Shown: in pieces, positions 14,970 to 23,538 of the stretch
Numbering within the stretch: the first letter of the stretch is position 1
Layout of the letters: each line of letters begins with the position of its first letter
Assembly: GCF_015244705.1 (NCBI RefSeq)
Contig: NZ_JABCQF010000001.1
Span: 496,001-560,000, forward strand
Source: Gluconobacter potus
GTDB lineage: Bacteria > Pseudomonadota > Alphaproteobacteria > Acetobacterales > Acetobacteraceae
Length of the DNA: 64,000 nt
Reading direction: 5' to 3'
The notes under the pieces: generated by a model
What the model was told of the DNA's origin: nothing
The model's input: the letters and a program-made list of their open reading frames with translations, nothing else
Database searches by the model: none
Made by a program: the position numbers and the translations under genes

Positions 14970-16094
14970 TCAGTCCAGAGGGGCGATCTTCACAACGATA
15001 TACGGCATGACTTCCAGGTCCTTACCGCCGTGGAAAACCGGCAGCCGCGCCCACTGTCCGATCGTGCCATACAGGGCGCCATTGGCGTAGGTCAGGCCAT
15101 CGGGCTCGGTCATGCGCGGATCATGGGCCACGACGGACATTTCGCCATCCGGCTTGCGGCGCAGGATGGCATGACGCTCGTCATCCGTGATGTAGAGCGA
15201 CCCGTCCGGCCCGGTCGCCATGCCGTCTCCCATGCCGGTTTCGCCCTCATCCTTCACGGCCCGCTCCAGCGTCGCTTCGCTGGCTTTGGGATCGGACAGC
15301 ACGGCCGTCGGTGCGGAATAAAGGCGGCGGCTGGTCTGCGGCTGCCAGTAGAGCGTCTGCTGGTCCGGGCTGATGGCAATGCCGTTCACACCACCCTGCG
15401 GCACCACGGCATGGTTCGGATCATAACGCCCCGCAACACCGTCCATCACGGCCACAAAACCCTGAACCGGCATGACGGAAACCGTATCGGCCAGAATACG
15501 CCGCTGATGCCCCGTCGCGAGATCAACAACGACCAGCGCCGGATGCACATCCGTGGATGTATCGGTGATGAACGCCGCCCCCGCCGCACCATGCGTCAGA
15601 TCGATCCGCACGTCATTGACGTGGCTGTCCGGCAGCAGGGCCGGTGCCCCCAGCGGAATGACCTGCGCGATCTTCCCGCTTGCAGGATCGATCCGGAAGA
15701 GCTTCTGCGCGCCCGCAACAGTCCCCGTTCCCGCAACCATGCCTTCATCCAGAACCCAGAGCTGCCCCTTCGCATCAACCGTCATGCCAAGCGGGGAGAC
15801 AAACTGCTCCTGCGCGGCCGCATCGGGGAAGGGCGTCAGCCTGCCATTGGCATAGAGCGCCAGACGCGGCCCGGAATGTTCATGCGCACTGCGCGGAAAG
15901 CCCAGCACCAGACGGCCATCGGGCAGCACGGCAATGCCGGACGGCTGGGCATTGGAAAACCGCCCGATGATCTGCACATTGCCCGAAGGGAGCGTGCCCT
16001 TGTCCACCGTCTGGGCGGCGAGGGCAGGGGACGCAGCGGACAGCGCTGCGAGACCGGCGCTGAAAGTGAGGGCCAGAAGTGTCTGACGGGGCAT
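14970..16094 (-). CDS. periplasmic Yellow/major royal jelly-family protein
   Basis: Secreted beta-propeller-type protein (374 aa). The start at 16094 (MPRQTLLAL) has an AAGGAG site and gives a clean Sec signal peptide cleaved after ALA near residue 27. Family features include repeated blade strands such as SPLGMTVDAKGQLWVLDEG, HVNDVRIDL, NGIAISPDQQTLYWQPQTS and GPDGSLYITDDERHAILR. Bacterial members are often annotated as dopachrome-tautomerase-related or gluconolactonase-like, but their reaction is rarely known. A role in periplasmic sugar or lactone metabolism is plausible in acetic acid bacteria but not shown here. Confidence 0.85.
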   Translation of the reverse strand: MPRQTLLALTFSAGLAALSAASPALAAQTVDKGTLPSGNVQIIGRFSNAQPSGIAVLPDGRLVLGFPRSAHEHSGPRLALYANGRLTPFPDAAAQEQFVSPLGMTVDAKGQLWVLDEGMVAGTGTVAGAQKLFRIDPASGKIAQVIPLGAPALLPDSHVNDVRIDLTHGAAGAAFITDTSTDVHPALVVVDLATGHQRRILADTVSVMPVQGFVAVMDGVAGRYDPNHAVVPQGGVNGIAISPDQQTLYWQPQTSRRLYSAPTAVLSDPKASEATLERAVKDEGETGMGDGMATGPDGSLYITDDERHAILRRKPDGEMSVVAHDPRMTEPDGLTYANGALYGTIGQWARLPVFHGGKDLEVMPYIVVKIAPLD

Positions 16095-16168
16095 GGTTGA
16101 AATCTCCTTTGCCGCACAGGACCAGAGCGGCTGCATGATGACAACTCACGCAAACGCGAGCACAGAGG

Positions 16169-17380
16169 TCAGGTTCGCAGCAGCCGCTCACGCAGGGCGG
16201 GATCATGGGCATACAGGAACAGCCCGTGGATGCCGCGTGTGAGGATGACATTCAGCGCATTGAGAATGACGCGCTTCTTCGCGTCTTCCGGCGTCGCAAT
16301 CCCGTCGCGTCCCTGAAACGCCGCACTGTCCTCATAACGCTCCGGCCGCACCCCGATCCGGTCGTTCTTCGCATCATAGAACAGCGACGGCCCGAGAATG
16401 ACGCCCGCATAATTCAGATCGAAGCCCTGGATCGTATAGACCGACCCCACCTCGTCGATCGTATCCGGACGCTCGGCCCAGGGCAGTTTTTCGCTCGGCA
16501 GGGACCGGTCCCAGCGCAGACGGAACGCGCCTTCGGTGATGAAATGATCCTCACCGTTGAGCGTGTAGGGGTAGTCATAGGTCGAAAGCAGGCGGCACAG
16601 GCCGTATTTCGCATTGCACGCACACAGATCCGCATAGAGCTTCGCGCAGTCATCATAGATCCGCAGATCAAAAGACGGATCTTTCGGGCGCGGCAGGATC
16701 TCCCCCTGGCCCAGCGCATCAATCCACGAACATGTCACCGGACTGGCCGAAACGCGGAACTGCGTGTCGAGATGGAACGTCTCCGAAGGGCGCCCCTTGC
16801 GGAAACTCTCCAGAAGATCGGTGGACCAGTGGCTCTTGAACTTCAGGACCTGCAACGGATCGAACACCACCACCACGATCCGCGCCCAGCGCAGGATTTC
16901 TTCCAGATGGTTCTGCTGCGCGAAATGGTTGTAACGGTCCGGCCGCGTCAGCAGCAGATGCGCCTCGTCCACCAGAACGATATCCGCGCGCTTGCCGGTT
17001 TTGGCTGATTTGTTGATGAACGTCGTCGGGCGCTCGTAATCGCTCTTGCGCAGGTTGGGCATGGTGGCCGCGATGTTGCGATAGAGCTTGAGCATCTCCG
17101 GATGGTTGACGATCACCATGTTCCGCAGACCGCGCAGCGGATCATCCGCCGCCCCACTCCGCGCCCGGGTCTGGAGCGTATTGAAGATCGCGTTCAGGAC
17201 AACGCTTTTCCCCGTCCCCGCCGCACCTTCGATCACGAAGAGCGCGCTGTCATCCGACTGATGCCGCTCGCAGAACGACACCACCCGATGCAGCAGCTCC
17301 GTCTGCGGTCCGGACAGCGCAAGCTCGGGGGAGAGCTTGTGCGTCGCGGCATTGTCCAGCGCCATGGGGGAAGCGGTCAC
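16169..17380 (-). CDS. DUF2075-family superfamily I ATPase/helicase-like protein
   Basis: P-loop ATPase (403 aa) of the DUF2075 family, related to UvrD-like and Schlafen-type helicases. Walker A is GAAGTGKS, Walker B is VLVDEAHLLL, later motifs include the arginine-bearing DTQFRVS, and VGSVYTIQGFDLNYAGVILG matches helicase motif V. The C-terminal part ends with an LTRGIHGLFLYAHD motif typical of this group. It is only 5 bp downstream of ybaK and co-directional, so the two are likely co-transcribed. Cellular role unknown; nucleic-acid remodelling or phage defence are possibilities from the family. Confidence 0.85.
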   Translation of the reverse strand: MTASPMALDNAATHKLSPELALSGPQTELLHRVVSFCERHQSDDSALFVIEGAAGTGKSVVLNAIFNTLQTRARSGAADDPLRGLRNMVIVNHPEMLKLYRNIAATMPNLRKSDYERPTTFINKSAKTGKRADIVLVDEAHLLLTRPDRYNHFAQQNHLEEILRWARIVVVVFDPLQVLKFKSHWSTDLLESFRKGRPSETFHLDTQFRVSASPVTCSWIDALGQGEILPRPKDPSFDLRIYDDCAKLYADLCACNAKYGLCRLLSTYDYPYTLNGEDHFITEGAFRLRWDRSLPSEKLPWAERPDTIDEVGSVYTIQGFDLNYAGVILGPSLFYDAKNDRIGVRPERYEDSAAFQGRDGIATPEDAKKRVILNALNVILTRGIHGLFLYAHDPALRERLLRT

Positions 17381-17385
17381 GCGGA

Positions 17386-17865
17386 TCAGTCCGCGGCGAT
17401 ATCGGCCACTTTGGCATCCGTGGCGCGCTGGGCATCCGCCGGCGTGATCCGCACGACAAAACCCTGACCGCCCGCATTGATATAGACATGCTCGCGCGGC
17501 ATGGCGTCCTGCGAGATCACCACGGGGATCGGCGTTTTCGAGCCGAACGGGCTGGTCCCGCCGGACTGGAACCCCGTCAGTTCCTGCGCCTTCTCGGGGT
17601 TCATCATCCGCGCATTGCGCCCGTCAAACAGCGCCGCGACCTTCTTCAGGTTCATCCGCTGATGAGCCGGGGCCACCACGCACACCGGCTGCTTCTTGTC
17701 CACTTCGACCACCAGCGTCTTGAGCACGTCTTCAGGCGCCACGCCGATGGCCTCGGCCGCCTGCATCCCGATCAGCCCGCCATTGGGGGCGTATTCGTAA
17801 TCATGGACGCTGAAGGGAATGTTTTTCGCTGCCAGAAAGGCCGTTGCAGCTGTTTCGCGGGTCAT
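17386..17865 (-). CDS. ybaK: YbaK/EbsC-family aminoacyl-tRNA deacylase
   Basis: Cytoplasmic trans-editing enzyme (159 aa) that hydrolyses mischarged tRNA, typically Cys-tRNA(Pro). The family pattern is present: DVLKTLVVEVDKKQPVCVVAPAHQRMNLKKVAA, whose lysines position the tRNA ester, followed by the GFQSGGTSPFG loop and the C-terminal GGQGFVVRITPADA strand. The start at 17865 (MTRETAATAF) fits the family length better than the ATG at 17916. It is the first gene of a probable two-gene unit with the DUF2075 ATPase. Confidence 0.9.
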   Translation of the reverse strand: MTRETAATAFLAAKNIPFSVHDYEYAPNGGLIGMQAAEAIGVAPEDVLKTLVVEVDKKQPVCVVAPAHQRMNLKKVAALFDGRNARMMNPEKAQELTGFQSGGTSPFGSKTPIPVVISQDAMPREHVYINAGGQGFVVRITPADAQRATDAKVADIAAD

Positions 17866-18178
17866 GTGAGCGCTCCGTTGCCAGAAACAGGTCTCCACGG
17901 GCCGGGCGGCTGACACCGGTCAGGATCAGTCCCGGCAGGACCTGCAATATTCTGACATCTGTATGGAGGCCTGGAACCGGATTGGCAACACGACGCTTTA
18001 CTCAGGGAGCATCCCCGCCCCGGGCCCTGTTTCAGAGGCGGAGAGATGTATCGTTATTCATGGGACGGGTGCCGTTTTTTCTGTTATGGTTTAGCGGTAA
18101 AGATATTCCGGAGAAGTCGGGATCCGGGAGAATCGGCATGAGTGCCCGGCCAGTTGAAACCCTGTCGTGAGGTTAACC
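17866..18178. other. divergent intergenic region upstream of ybaK and tpiA
   Basis: About 310 bp separating ybaK (minus) and the isomerase gene (plus). It must carry both promoters. A TTTTTTCTGTTATGG segment near 18072-18090 resembles an extended -10 region for the rightward unit, but no clear -35 was found. No gene, tRNA or repeat was seen. Confidence 0.35.
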
Positions 18179-18967
18179 GTGGATCAGAAGACCGTCTGGA
18201 TCGGGACGAACTGGAAAATGAACAAGGGCCCCGCCGAAGCCGTTGCGGCGGCCCGGGCCCTTGCGGCCTTTCGTCCCCCCGAGGGCGTTCGGACCTTCGT
18301 GAATCCGCCGTTCACGTCCCTGAAAGACGTGAGCGCGGTCCTTCAGGACAGCCCCATGATCGTGGGGGCGCAGAACATGTTCTGGGAAGACAGCGGCGCC
18401 TGGACGGGGGAAATTTCCGCCCCGATGATCGCCGAATGTGGTGCGTCCATGGTGGTGATCGGCCATTCGGAACGCCGGCAGCATTTTGGCGAAACCGACT
18501 GGACGGTGAACCTCAAGGTCCGTGCGGCTCTGAAGCACGGTCTGCGGCCGCTGGTCTGCATCGGCGATACGCTGGACGAGTTCGAATTCGGGGTTTCGCA
18601 GGAAACACTGGCTCGGCAGGCGAAAATCGCGCTGCACGAGCTGTCGCAGGAGGATTTCGCCCGGGTTCTGATCGCCTATGAGCCGGTCTGGGCCATTGGT
18701 GCGGCAGGCCGCCCGGCAGAAGCCCCGTTCGTGTCGCAGATCCATACGAAACTGCGCGCCGTGATGCAGGACATCACCGGCCCCGACAGCACCGTCCGGA
18801 TCCCGCTGCTCTATGGCGGCAGCGTGTCGCAGACCAATATCCGCGACTATGTCGCCCTGCCGGACGTGGACGGAGTTCTGATCGGCCGCGCAGGCTGGGA
18901 GCCTGCGGATTTCATGAAACTGATCGACAGCGTCAGCACGCTCGTCTCTGCCAGGGTGGATGCCTGA
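18179..18967 (+). CDS. tpiA: triosephosphate isomerase
   Basis: TIM-barrel isomerase interconverting dihydroxyacetone phosphate and glyceraldehyde 3-phosphate (262 aa). Catalytic Lys13 (GTNWKMNKG), His96 (GHSERR) and Glu168 (AYEPVWAIG) are intact, as is the phosphate loop LYGGSVS. The GTG at 18179 has GAGG six bases upstream; a GTG at 18167 is the alternative. The stop overlaps the start of a DeoR-type regulator (TGATG), an arrangement more typical of carbohydrate catabolic loci than of a glycolytic housekeeping gene, so a specialised isomerase (for example of erythrulose phosphate) is possible. Confidence 0.92.
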   Translation: MDQKTVWIGTNWKMNKGPAEAVAAARALAAFRPPEGVRTFVNPPFTSLKDVSAVLQDSPMIVGAQNMFWEDSGAWTGEISAPMIAECGASMVVIGHSERRQHFGETDWTVNLKVRAALKHGLRPLVCIGDTLDEFEFGVSQETLARQAKIALHELSQEDFARVLIAYEPVWAIGAAGRPAEAPFVSQIHTKLRAVMQDITGPDSTVRIPLLYGGSVSQTNIRDYVALPDVDGVLIGRAGWEPADFMKLIDSVSTLVSARVDA

Positions 18968-19788
18968 TGAATGCCGTGCTCGTGGAAGGGCAGGTTCTGT
19001 CTGGCCGCCGGCGCGGGATCCTTGACTATGTCACGGAGCGGGGCGTGGTGCCGGTTGGTGACCTGCTGGAGCGGTTTTCGTTAAGCCGGGCCTCGATCAA
19101 CCGGGACCTTCTGGCCCTGTCCGCGCAGGGACTGCTCCGCCGGATCGGGCCGGACATCACGGCCCTGCCGAGCGCAAGTTCATCGGGGAGCGTGGTGTAC
19201 CGCGCGCGGCAGGCCGTTGCGCAGAAACAGGCCATCGCCGCGCTCGCCGCCTCCCTGATCAGCCCGGGCGATACGGTGGCGCTCGATGATTCCACAACGG
19301 TGCGGGCGATGGCAGACAGCCTTTCCGCCATCGCGCCGCTGACGGTCGTGACCAACAGCCTGGGGCTCGGGACGCGTCTGGGAGCTTGCGAGACGCTCGG
19401 CCTGATCGGTCTGGGTGGACGGTACAGCCCGACATTCGAAGCCTTCGTGGGGATGGTCTGCGAACAGAGCGTGATGTCCATGCGCATCGACCTGGCCTTC
19501 GTCTCCGCTGCCGCCGTCCACGGTCTGACGGCCTATCATCAGGTCGAGGAAGTCATCCGCGCCAAGCAGGCCCTGATGGCGGTGGCGGACTCCCGCGTGC
19601 TTCTGGTGGACAGCGGAAAGTTCGGCAACTCGGCCATGAGCCGGCTGGCGTTACTTTCCGAGTTCGACGTGGTCATCACCGATGACGGCATTGATCCCGC
19701 TTACGCCGCAATGCTGCGCGACGCGGGCGTAACGCTGAAAATCGCGGCCGTGTCCCCGCCTGTGGAGAGCGCCCTTACTGCGGGGTAA
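18967..19788 (+). CDS. DeoR/GlpR-family transcriptional regulator
   Basis: Sugar-phosphate-responsive repressor (273 aa, normal length). The N-terminal DeoR helix-turn-helix is RRRGILDYVTERGVVPVGDL plus SLSRASINRDLLALSAQGLL. The C-terminal sensor domain has the DeoRC signature (TVALDDSTTVRAMAD, TNSLGLGTRLGACETLGLIGLGG, ADSRVLLVDSGKFG). It is translationally coupled to the triosephosphate isomerase, implying that the ligand is a phosphorylated C3-C5 sugar. Its end overlaps the convergent alpha-E gene by 14 bp. Confidence 0.9.
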   Translation: MNAVLVEGQVLSGRRRGILDYVTERGVVPVGDLLERFSLSRASINRDLLALSAQGLLRRIGPDITALPSASSSGSVVYRARQAVAQKQAIAALAASLISPGDTVALDDSTTVRAMADSLSAIAPLTVVTNSLGLGTRLGACETLGLIGLGGRYSPTFEAFVGMVCEQSVMSMRIDLAFVSAAAVHGLTAYHQVEEVIRAKQALMAVADSRVLLVDSGKFGNSAMSRLALLSEFDVVITDDGIDPAYAAMLRDAGVTLKIAAVSPPVESALTAG

Positions 19789-20809
19789 GCGTCTCCTCGC
19801 GCGTCATGACCGGGGCCGCGGGCCAGAATGTGACCGAGACTTCCGCCTGCAGGGCCGCCAGCTGATCCTGGATATAGGTCATGTATTCATGCAGCCCGCG
19901 GGAAATGATGTCCTCGGCCGTCTGGTCCTCAAGCGTGGCGCGCAGATTGATGATGCGCTCCTGAAGCGGGCTGCACTGATGGCGCAGGTTGTAATGGGTG
20001 GACAGCGCGTTGAGCGTGTTGTCCACCTGCCGCAGATTGAGCATCAGGGAGCGCGGAAACCCCTCGTTCTTGAGCAGGAATCCCACCACATTGGCAGGCG
20101 TCGTCGTAACGGGCTGCAGACGCCGGAACGCGTGATACGCCGCTGCGGAGCGCAGGACAGACCCCCACTGCGTGATATCCATCTGCGACCCCGAGGTTTC
20201 ACCGCCGGGCAGAAGCGTATGGTAGCGGATGTCGATCAGACGGGTAATCTGGTCGGAACGCTCGAGATATTTTCCCAGCAGATAGAAAAGCCAGGCCTGA
20301 TCGCGGTACAGCGTGCCTTCCGTGACGCCGAAATGGGTCTGACAGTCCTGTTTGAGACGGTTGCACAGCCCGGACAACCCGTTGCGCCGGATGTCGGGGG
20401 TGGAGAGCTCCATCATGCTCCGGGTGAAGACATTGAGCTGCATCCACATCTCGGTGGAAATCAGCGGCCTCGCCGAGCGTGCATTCTCGCGGACCATGTG
20501 CGCCATGGCGCGGATGGAGGTCGGGTTCGCGCTTTCGGTGATGTAGAAGGCGAGGATGTTCTCTTCCGTCGCGGGAAGGGGATAGATCGCGGCGTAGCGC
20601 TCCTCGTCCGAATTGATCTGAAGGATCGAATCCCAGCCAGGGCTGCCATCGGGGTTGCGGACGAAGGCTTCCGTGACTTCCAGAAGGCGCGCGAGGTTCT
20701 CGATCCGCTCCATATAGCGGGCAAGCCACATCATGCTCTCGCCATAGCGCGACAGCAGCATGTTCAGATTGGCGAGCATGGCGGGAAAACGTGTGCTGGT
20801 CTGTGTCAT
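19775..20809 (-). CDS. alpha-E domain protein (DUF403)
   Basis: All-helical alpha-E protein (344 aa), beginning with the family signature MLSRYGESMMWLARYMERIENLARLLEVTEAF. The ATG at 20809 overlaps the stop of the upstream ATP-grasp gene by 4 bp (ATGA), which decides the start and implies translational coupling. The family almost always accompanies circularly permuted ATP-grasp proteins and transglutaminases in predicted peptide-modification operons (described by comparative genomics). Its biochemical role is not established. Confidence 0.9.
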   Translation of the reverse strand: MTQTSTRFPAMLANLNMLLSRYGESMMWLARYMERIENLARLLEVTEAFVRNPDGSPGWDSILQINSDEERYAAIYPLPATEENILAFYITESANPTSIRAMAHMVRENARSARPLISTEMWMQLNVFTRSMMELSTPDIRRNGLSGLCNRLKQDCQTHFGVTEGTLYRDQAWLFYLLGKYLERSDQITRLIDIRYHTLLPGGETSGSQMDITQWGSVLRSAAAYHAFRRLQPVTTTPANVVGFLLKNEGFPRSLMLNLRQVDNTLNALSTHYNLRHQCSPLQERIINLRATLEDQTAEDIISRGLHEYMTYIQDQLAALQAEVSVTFWPAAPVMTREETLTPQ

Positions 20810-22338
20810 CGGGCCATCACCCATGTATCTTTCGAGCCGCCGCCCTGAGAGGAATTGACGACCAGCGAGCCCTTGCGCAGGGCAACGCGGGACAGTCCGC
20901 CGGGGAGAACCCATGTGTTGTGTCCGGTCAGGGCGAACGGCCGGAGATCCACATGCCGCGCCTCGACCCCGCTGGGACACAGCGTCGGGGAGACGGACAG
21001 GTCGATGACAGGCTGGCTGATATAGTTGGACGGGTCCTCCAGCAGTTTGGCGCGGAACTCGTCCAGCTCTGTCTGCGTGGCCTGCGAGCCGATCAGCAGG
21101 CCATAGCCGCCGGACTCGCCAACCGGCTTGATGACCAGCTTGTCCATATTGGCCAGCGTGTAAGCGAGACCTTCCTCTTCGGCGCAGATATTGGTCTGCA
21201 CGCTGTCGAGAATGGGATCTTCGCCCAGATAATAGCGGATAAGACGCGGCATATAGGCATAAACGGCCTTGTCATCCGCCACCCCCGTTCCCAGCGCATT
21301 GGCCAGCGTGACATTCCCGCGCCGATAGGCTTCCACAAGGCCGGGCACGCCGAGCATGCTGTCGGGGTTGAAGGCCAGCGGGTCCAGAAACTCGTCGTTG
21401 AGACGGCGATAGATCGAATGGACCGGGCGAAGCCCTGCCACGGTCCGCATATAGACGCGATGGTTCTCAACGATCAGGTCCCGCCCTTCAACAAGCGGCA
21501 CCCCCATCTCGCGCGCCAGAAAAACATGCTCGAAATAGGCAGAATTATAAATGCCTGGCGAGAACAGCACGACCTGCGGATCGCTCACGCCCTCGGGTGC
21601 GACCTCGCACAGCGTCTGGTGCAGCTTCAGCCCATATTCCTCGACCGACCGCAGAGGCATGCCCGACGCCAGATCCGGCATCAGCCGCAGCATCATGTGC
21701 CGGTTCTCGATGACGTAAGACACACCCGACGGCGTGCGGGCATTGTCTTCGAGCACCATGAAACGCCCGCTGCGGTCGCGGATCAGATCGGTCCCGTTGA
21801 TATGGACGTAGACGTCGCCGGGCACGCGCACGCCGACCATCGCTTCGCAGTAATTCGGATTGTTGAGCACCAGACCGGCAGGGATGATGCCGTCCCGCAG
21901 GACATGGCGCTCATGATAGATGTCCCGCAGGAACAGATTGAGCGCCTTGACGCGCTGCTGCACGCCACGATCAATATGATCCCATTCCGCAGCCGTAAGG
22001 ACACGCGGGATCATGTCGAAAGGCAGGATGCGGTCGATCGCTTCGCGGTCGGAATAGACGGTGAAAGTAATGCCCAGACGATAGAGCTGCGCTTCCGCCG
22101 TATTGGTGCGGTGGCGCAGTTCGGCAAGATCGAACCCCGCGAGACGGTCACGAACGGTCTGAAGGCTCGGAGGGAGCACATCCGTCCGGTTCATGAGTTC
22201 GCAGAAGAAATCCGGCGTGTCATAGGCGGCGAACATCCCGGCCGCACTCTTGGCAGAGGCGCCGGAAGCCGGGGCGGCACTGGCTGGAGAAGTGCTGACG
22301 GGGGCGGGACTGGGAGACTGCAAAACCGGCCTGTTCAT
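20806..22338 (-). CDS. circularly permuted ATP-grasp protein (DUF404/DUF407)
   Basis: Predicted carboxylate-amine ligase (about 510 aa). Family motifs are present: NIYHERHVL-like LRDIYHERHVLRDGIIP, PGDVYVHINGTDLIR, VLEDNARTPSGVSYVIENR, and the ATP-site lysine region MDKLVIKPVGESGGYG near residue 400, ending with GGLSRVALRKGSLVVNSSQGGGSKDTWV. The start at 22338 (MNRPVLQ) has GAGG at good spacing; the ATG at 22362 is an alternative. It is the first gene of a two-gene unit with alpha-E and is divergent from a transglutaminase/peptidase pair. Reaction inferred: peptide bond formation on a small peptide or amine. Confidence 0.92.
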   Translation of the reverse strand: MNRPVLQSPSPAPVSTSPASAAPASGASAKSAAGMFAAYDTPDFFCELMNRTDVLPPSLQTVRDRLAGFDLAELRHRTNTAEAQLYRLGITFTVYSDREAIDRILPFDMIPRVLTAAEWDHIDRGVQQRVKALNLFLRDIYHERHVLRDGIIPAGLVLNNPNYCEAMVGVRVPGDVYVHINGTDLIRDRSGRFMVLEDNARTPSGVSYVIENRHMMLRLMPDLASGMPLRSVEEYGLKLHQTLCEVAPEGVSDPQVVLFSPGIYNSAYFEHVFLAREMGVPLVEGRDLIVENHRVYMRTVAGLRPVHSIYRRLNDEFLDPLAFNPDSMLGVPGLVEAYRRGNVTLANALGTGVADDKAVYAYMPRLIRYYLGEDPILDSVQTNICAEEEGLAYTLANMDKLVIKPVGESGGYGLLIGSQATQTELDEFRAKLLEDPSNYISQPVIDLSVSPTLCPSGVEARHVDLRPFALTGHNTWVLPGGLSRVALRKGSLVVNSSQGGGSKDTWVMAR

Positions 22339-22635
22339 TCTCTGCCTCACAACCCTGTTCATCGCCGACCTTGTGCCGATGGAAAACCCGATCAGCCGTG
22401 CCGGTTCATTACGATATTTTATTAACGGAGCAAGATTCCAGCGCTTTGCCAAGCGTGAAATTTTCCATTTGGACGGATCGGGAAAAGTCCGGCGGAAATT
22501 GTTGCGGTTCCCGGGAAGACTGATAGGGTAATGTTTCGACTGCTGTCAGACCCAATGGTTGCCGGAACGGGATGGCCCGAAAATCACGTGTCTGAATACG
22601 AGTATCTGAAACCGTTTCCACAGGGCCTCCTGAGC

Positions 22636-23538
22636 ATGAATTCCCGCGTCATACTGCGCCACCAGACCCGATATCAGTATGACCGGCCCGTCTTCCTGGG
22701 GCGTCAGACCGTGCGTCTGTGCCCCGTACCGCAGGTGCGATCCGCGATCCGCGATTATGCGCTGGAGGTCTCCCCGGAGAACGCGGATGTAACCTGGCGG
22801 CAGGACGCCTATGGCAACCGGGTAGCGGAAGTGCGGGTTCCGGAGCGTGTGACGGGCTTCGACGTTTCGGTTCGCATGGATGTGGATCTGGGCGCCCGGC
22901 CAACCCTGTCCGCGCTTGCGGAAGCGCCGGTCTGTACCGCCTATCGCGATGTGGACGCGGCCGGCGCGCAGATGTCGCGCTTCGTCGAATCCTGGCGGAT
23001 GGCGGGAGCGGAAAAGACCTCGGAAGCAGTGGCGGATCTCAACCGCGCCGTGGCGGAGCGCCTGACCTATCAGCGCCGGCTTGAGCCGGGGGTCTGGACG
23101 CCCGAAGAGACGCTGCAGCGGCAAAGCGGGTCCTGCCGGGACAGTGCGTGGCTGCTGGTGACGGTCCTGCGGCATCTGGGATTTTCGGCGCGCTTCGTGT
23201 CCGGCTATCTGATCCAGTCGGACACGGCGGATGGCCTGAGCTGCGATCTTCATGCCTGGGCGGAAGCCTGGATCCCCGGAGACGGCTGGGTTGGCTTTGA
23301 TACGACATCGGGGCTGGTGGTGGCGCAGCATCACATTCCGCTGGCGGTGACCGGCCGGCCCGAGGAAGCCGCGCCCATTTCCGGAATGCTGGACCGCTGT
23401 CGCGCCACGTTCGACGTGACGATGCACGCGGAGCCCCTTCTGTCCGGGCGCGAGGCCCCGGAACTGGCCCCGGAACTGGCCCCGGAACTGGCGATGATCG
23501 GGCAACCCGGTGTAATGCGATCCCATGAAGCTCTTTGA
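22636..23538 (+). CDS. transglutaminase-family cysteine peptidase
   Basis: Cytoplasmic protein (300 aa) with an N-terminal beta domain typical of bacterial transglutaminase-like proteins (LRHQTRYQYDRPVFLGRQTVRL) and a papain-like core. The catalytic triad is in SGSCRDSAWL (Cys), DLHAWAEAW (His) and GFDTTSG (Asp). The start at 22636 matches the family N-terminus. A 12-bp unit encoding APEL is repeated three times near the 3' end (23458-23490), a slippage-prone tail. It is divergent from the ATP-grasp/alpha-E genes, with which this family commonly co-occurs; it probably hydrolyses or transfers amide bonds made by the ligase. Confidence 0.9.
   Translation: MNSRVILRHQTRYQYDRPVFLGRQTVRLCPVPQVRSAIRDYALEVSPENADVTWRQDAYGNRVAEVRVPERVTGFDVSVRMDVDLGARPTLSALAEAPVCTAYRDVDAAGAQMSRFVESWRMAGAEKTSEAVADLNRAVAERLTYQRRLEPGVWTPEETLQRQSGSCRDSAWLLVTVLRHLGFSARFVSGYLIQSDTADGLSCDLHAWAEAWIPGDGWVGFDTTSGLVVAQHHIPLAVTGRPEEAAPISGMLDRCRATFDVTMHAEPLLSGREAPELAPELAPELAMIGQPGVMRSHEAL

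Noticed and set aside
20791-22425. Long plus-strand frame (544 aa) opposite the ATP-grasp gene
   Set aside because: Antisense shadow; the minus-strand frame has clear ATP-grasp motifs.
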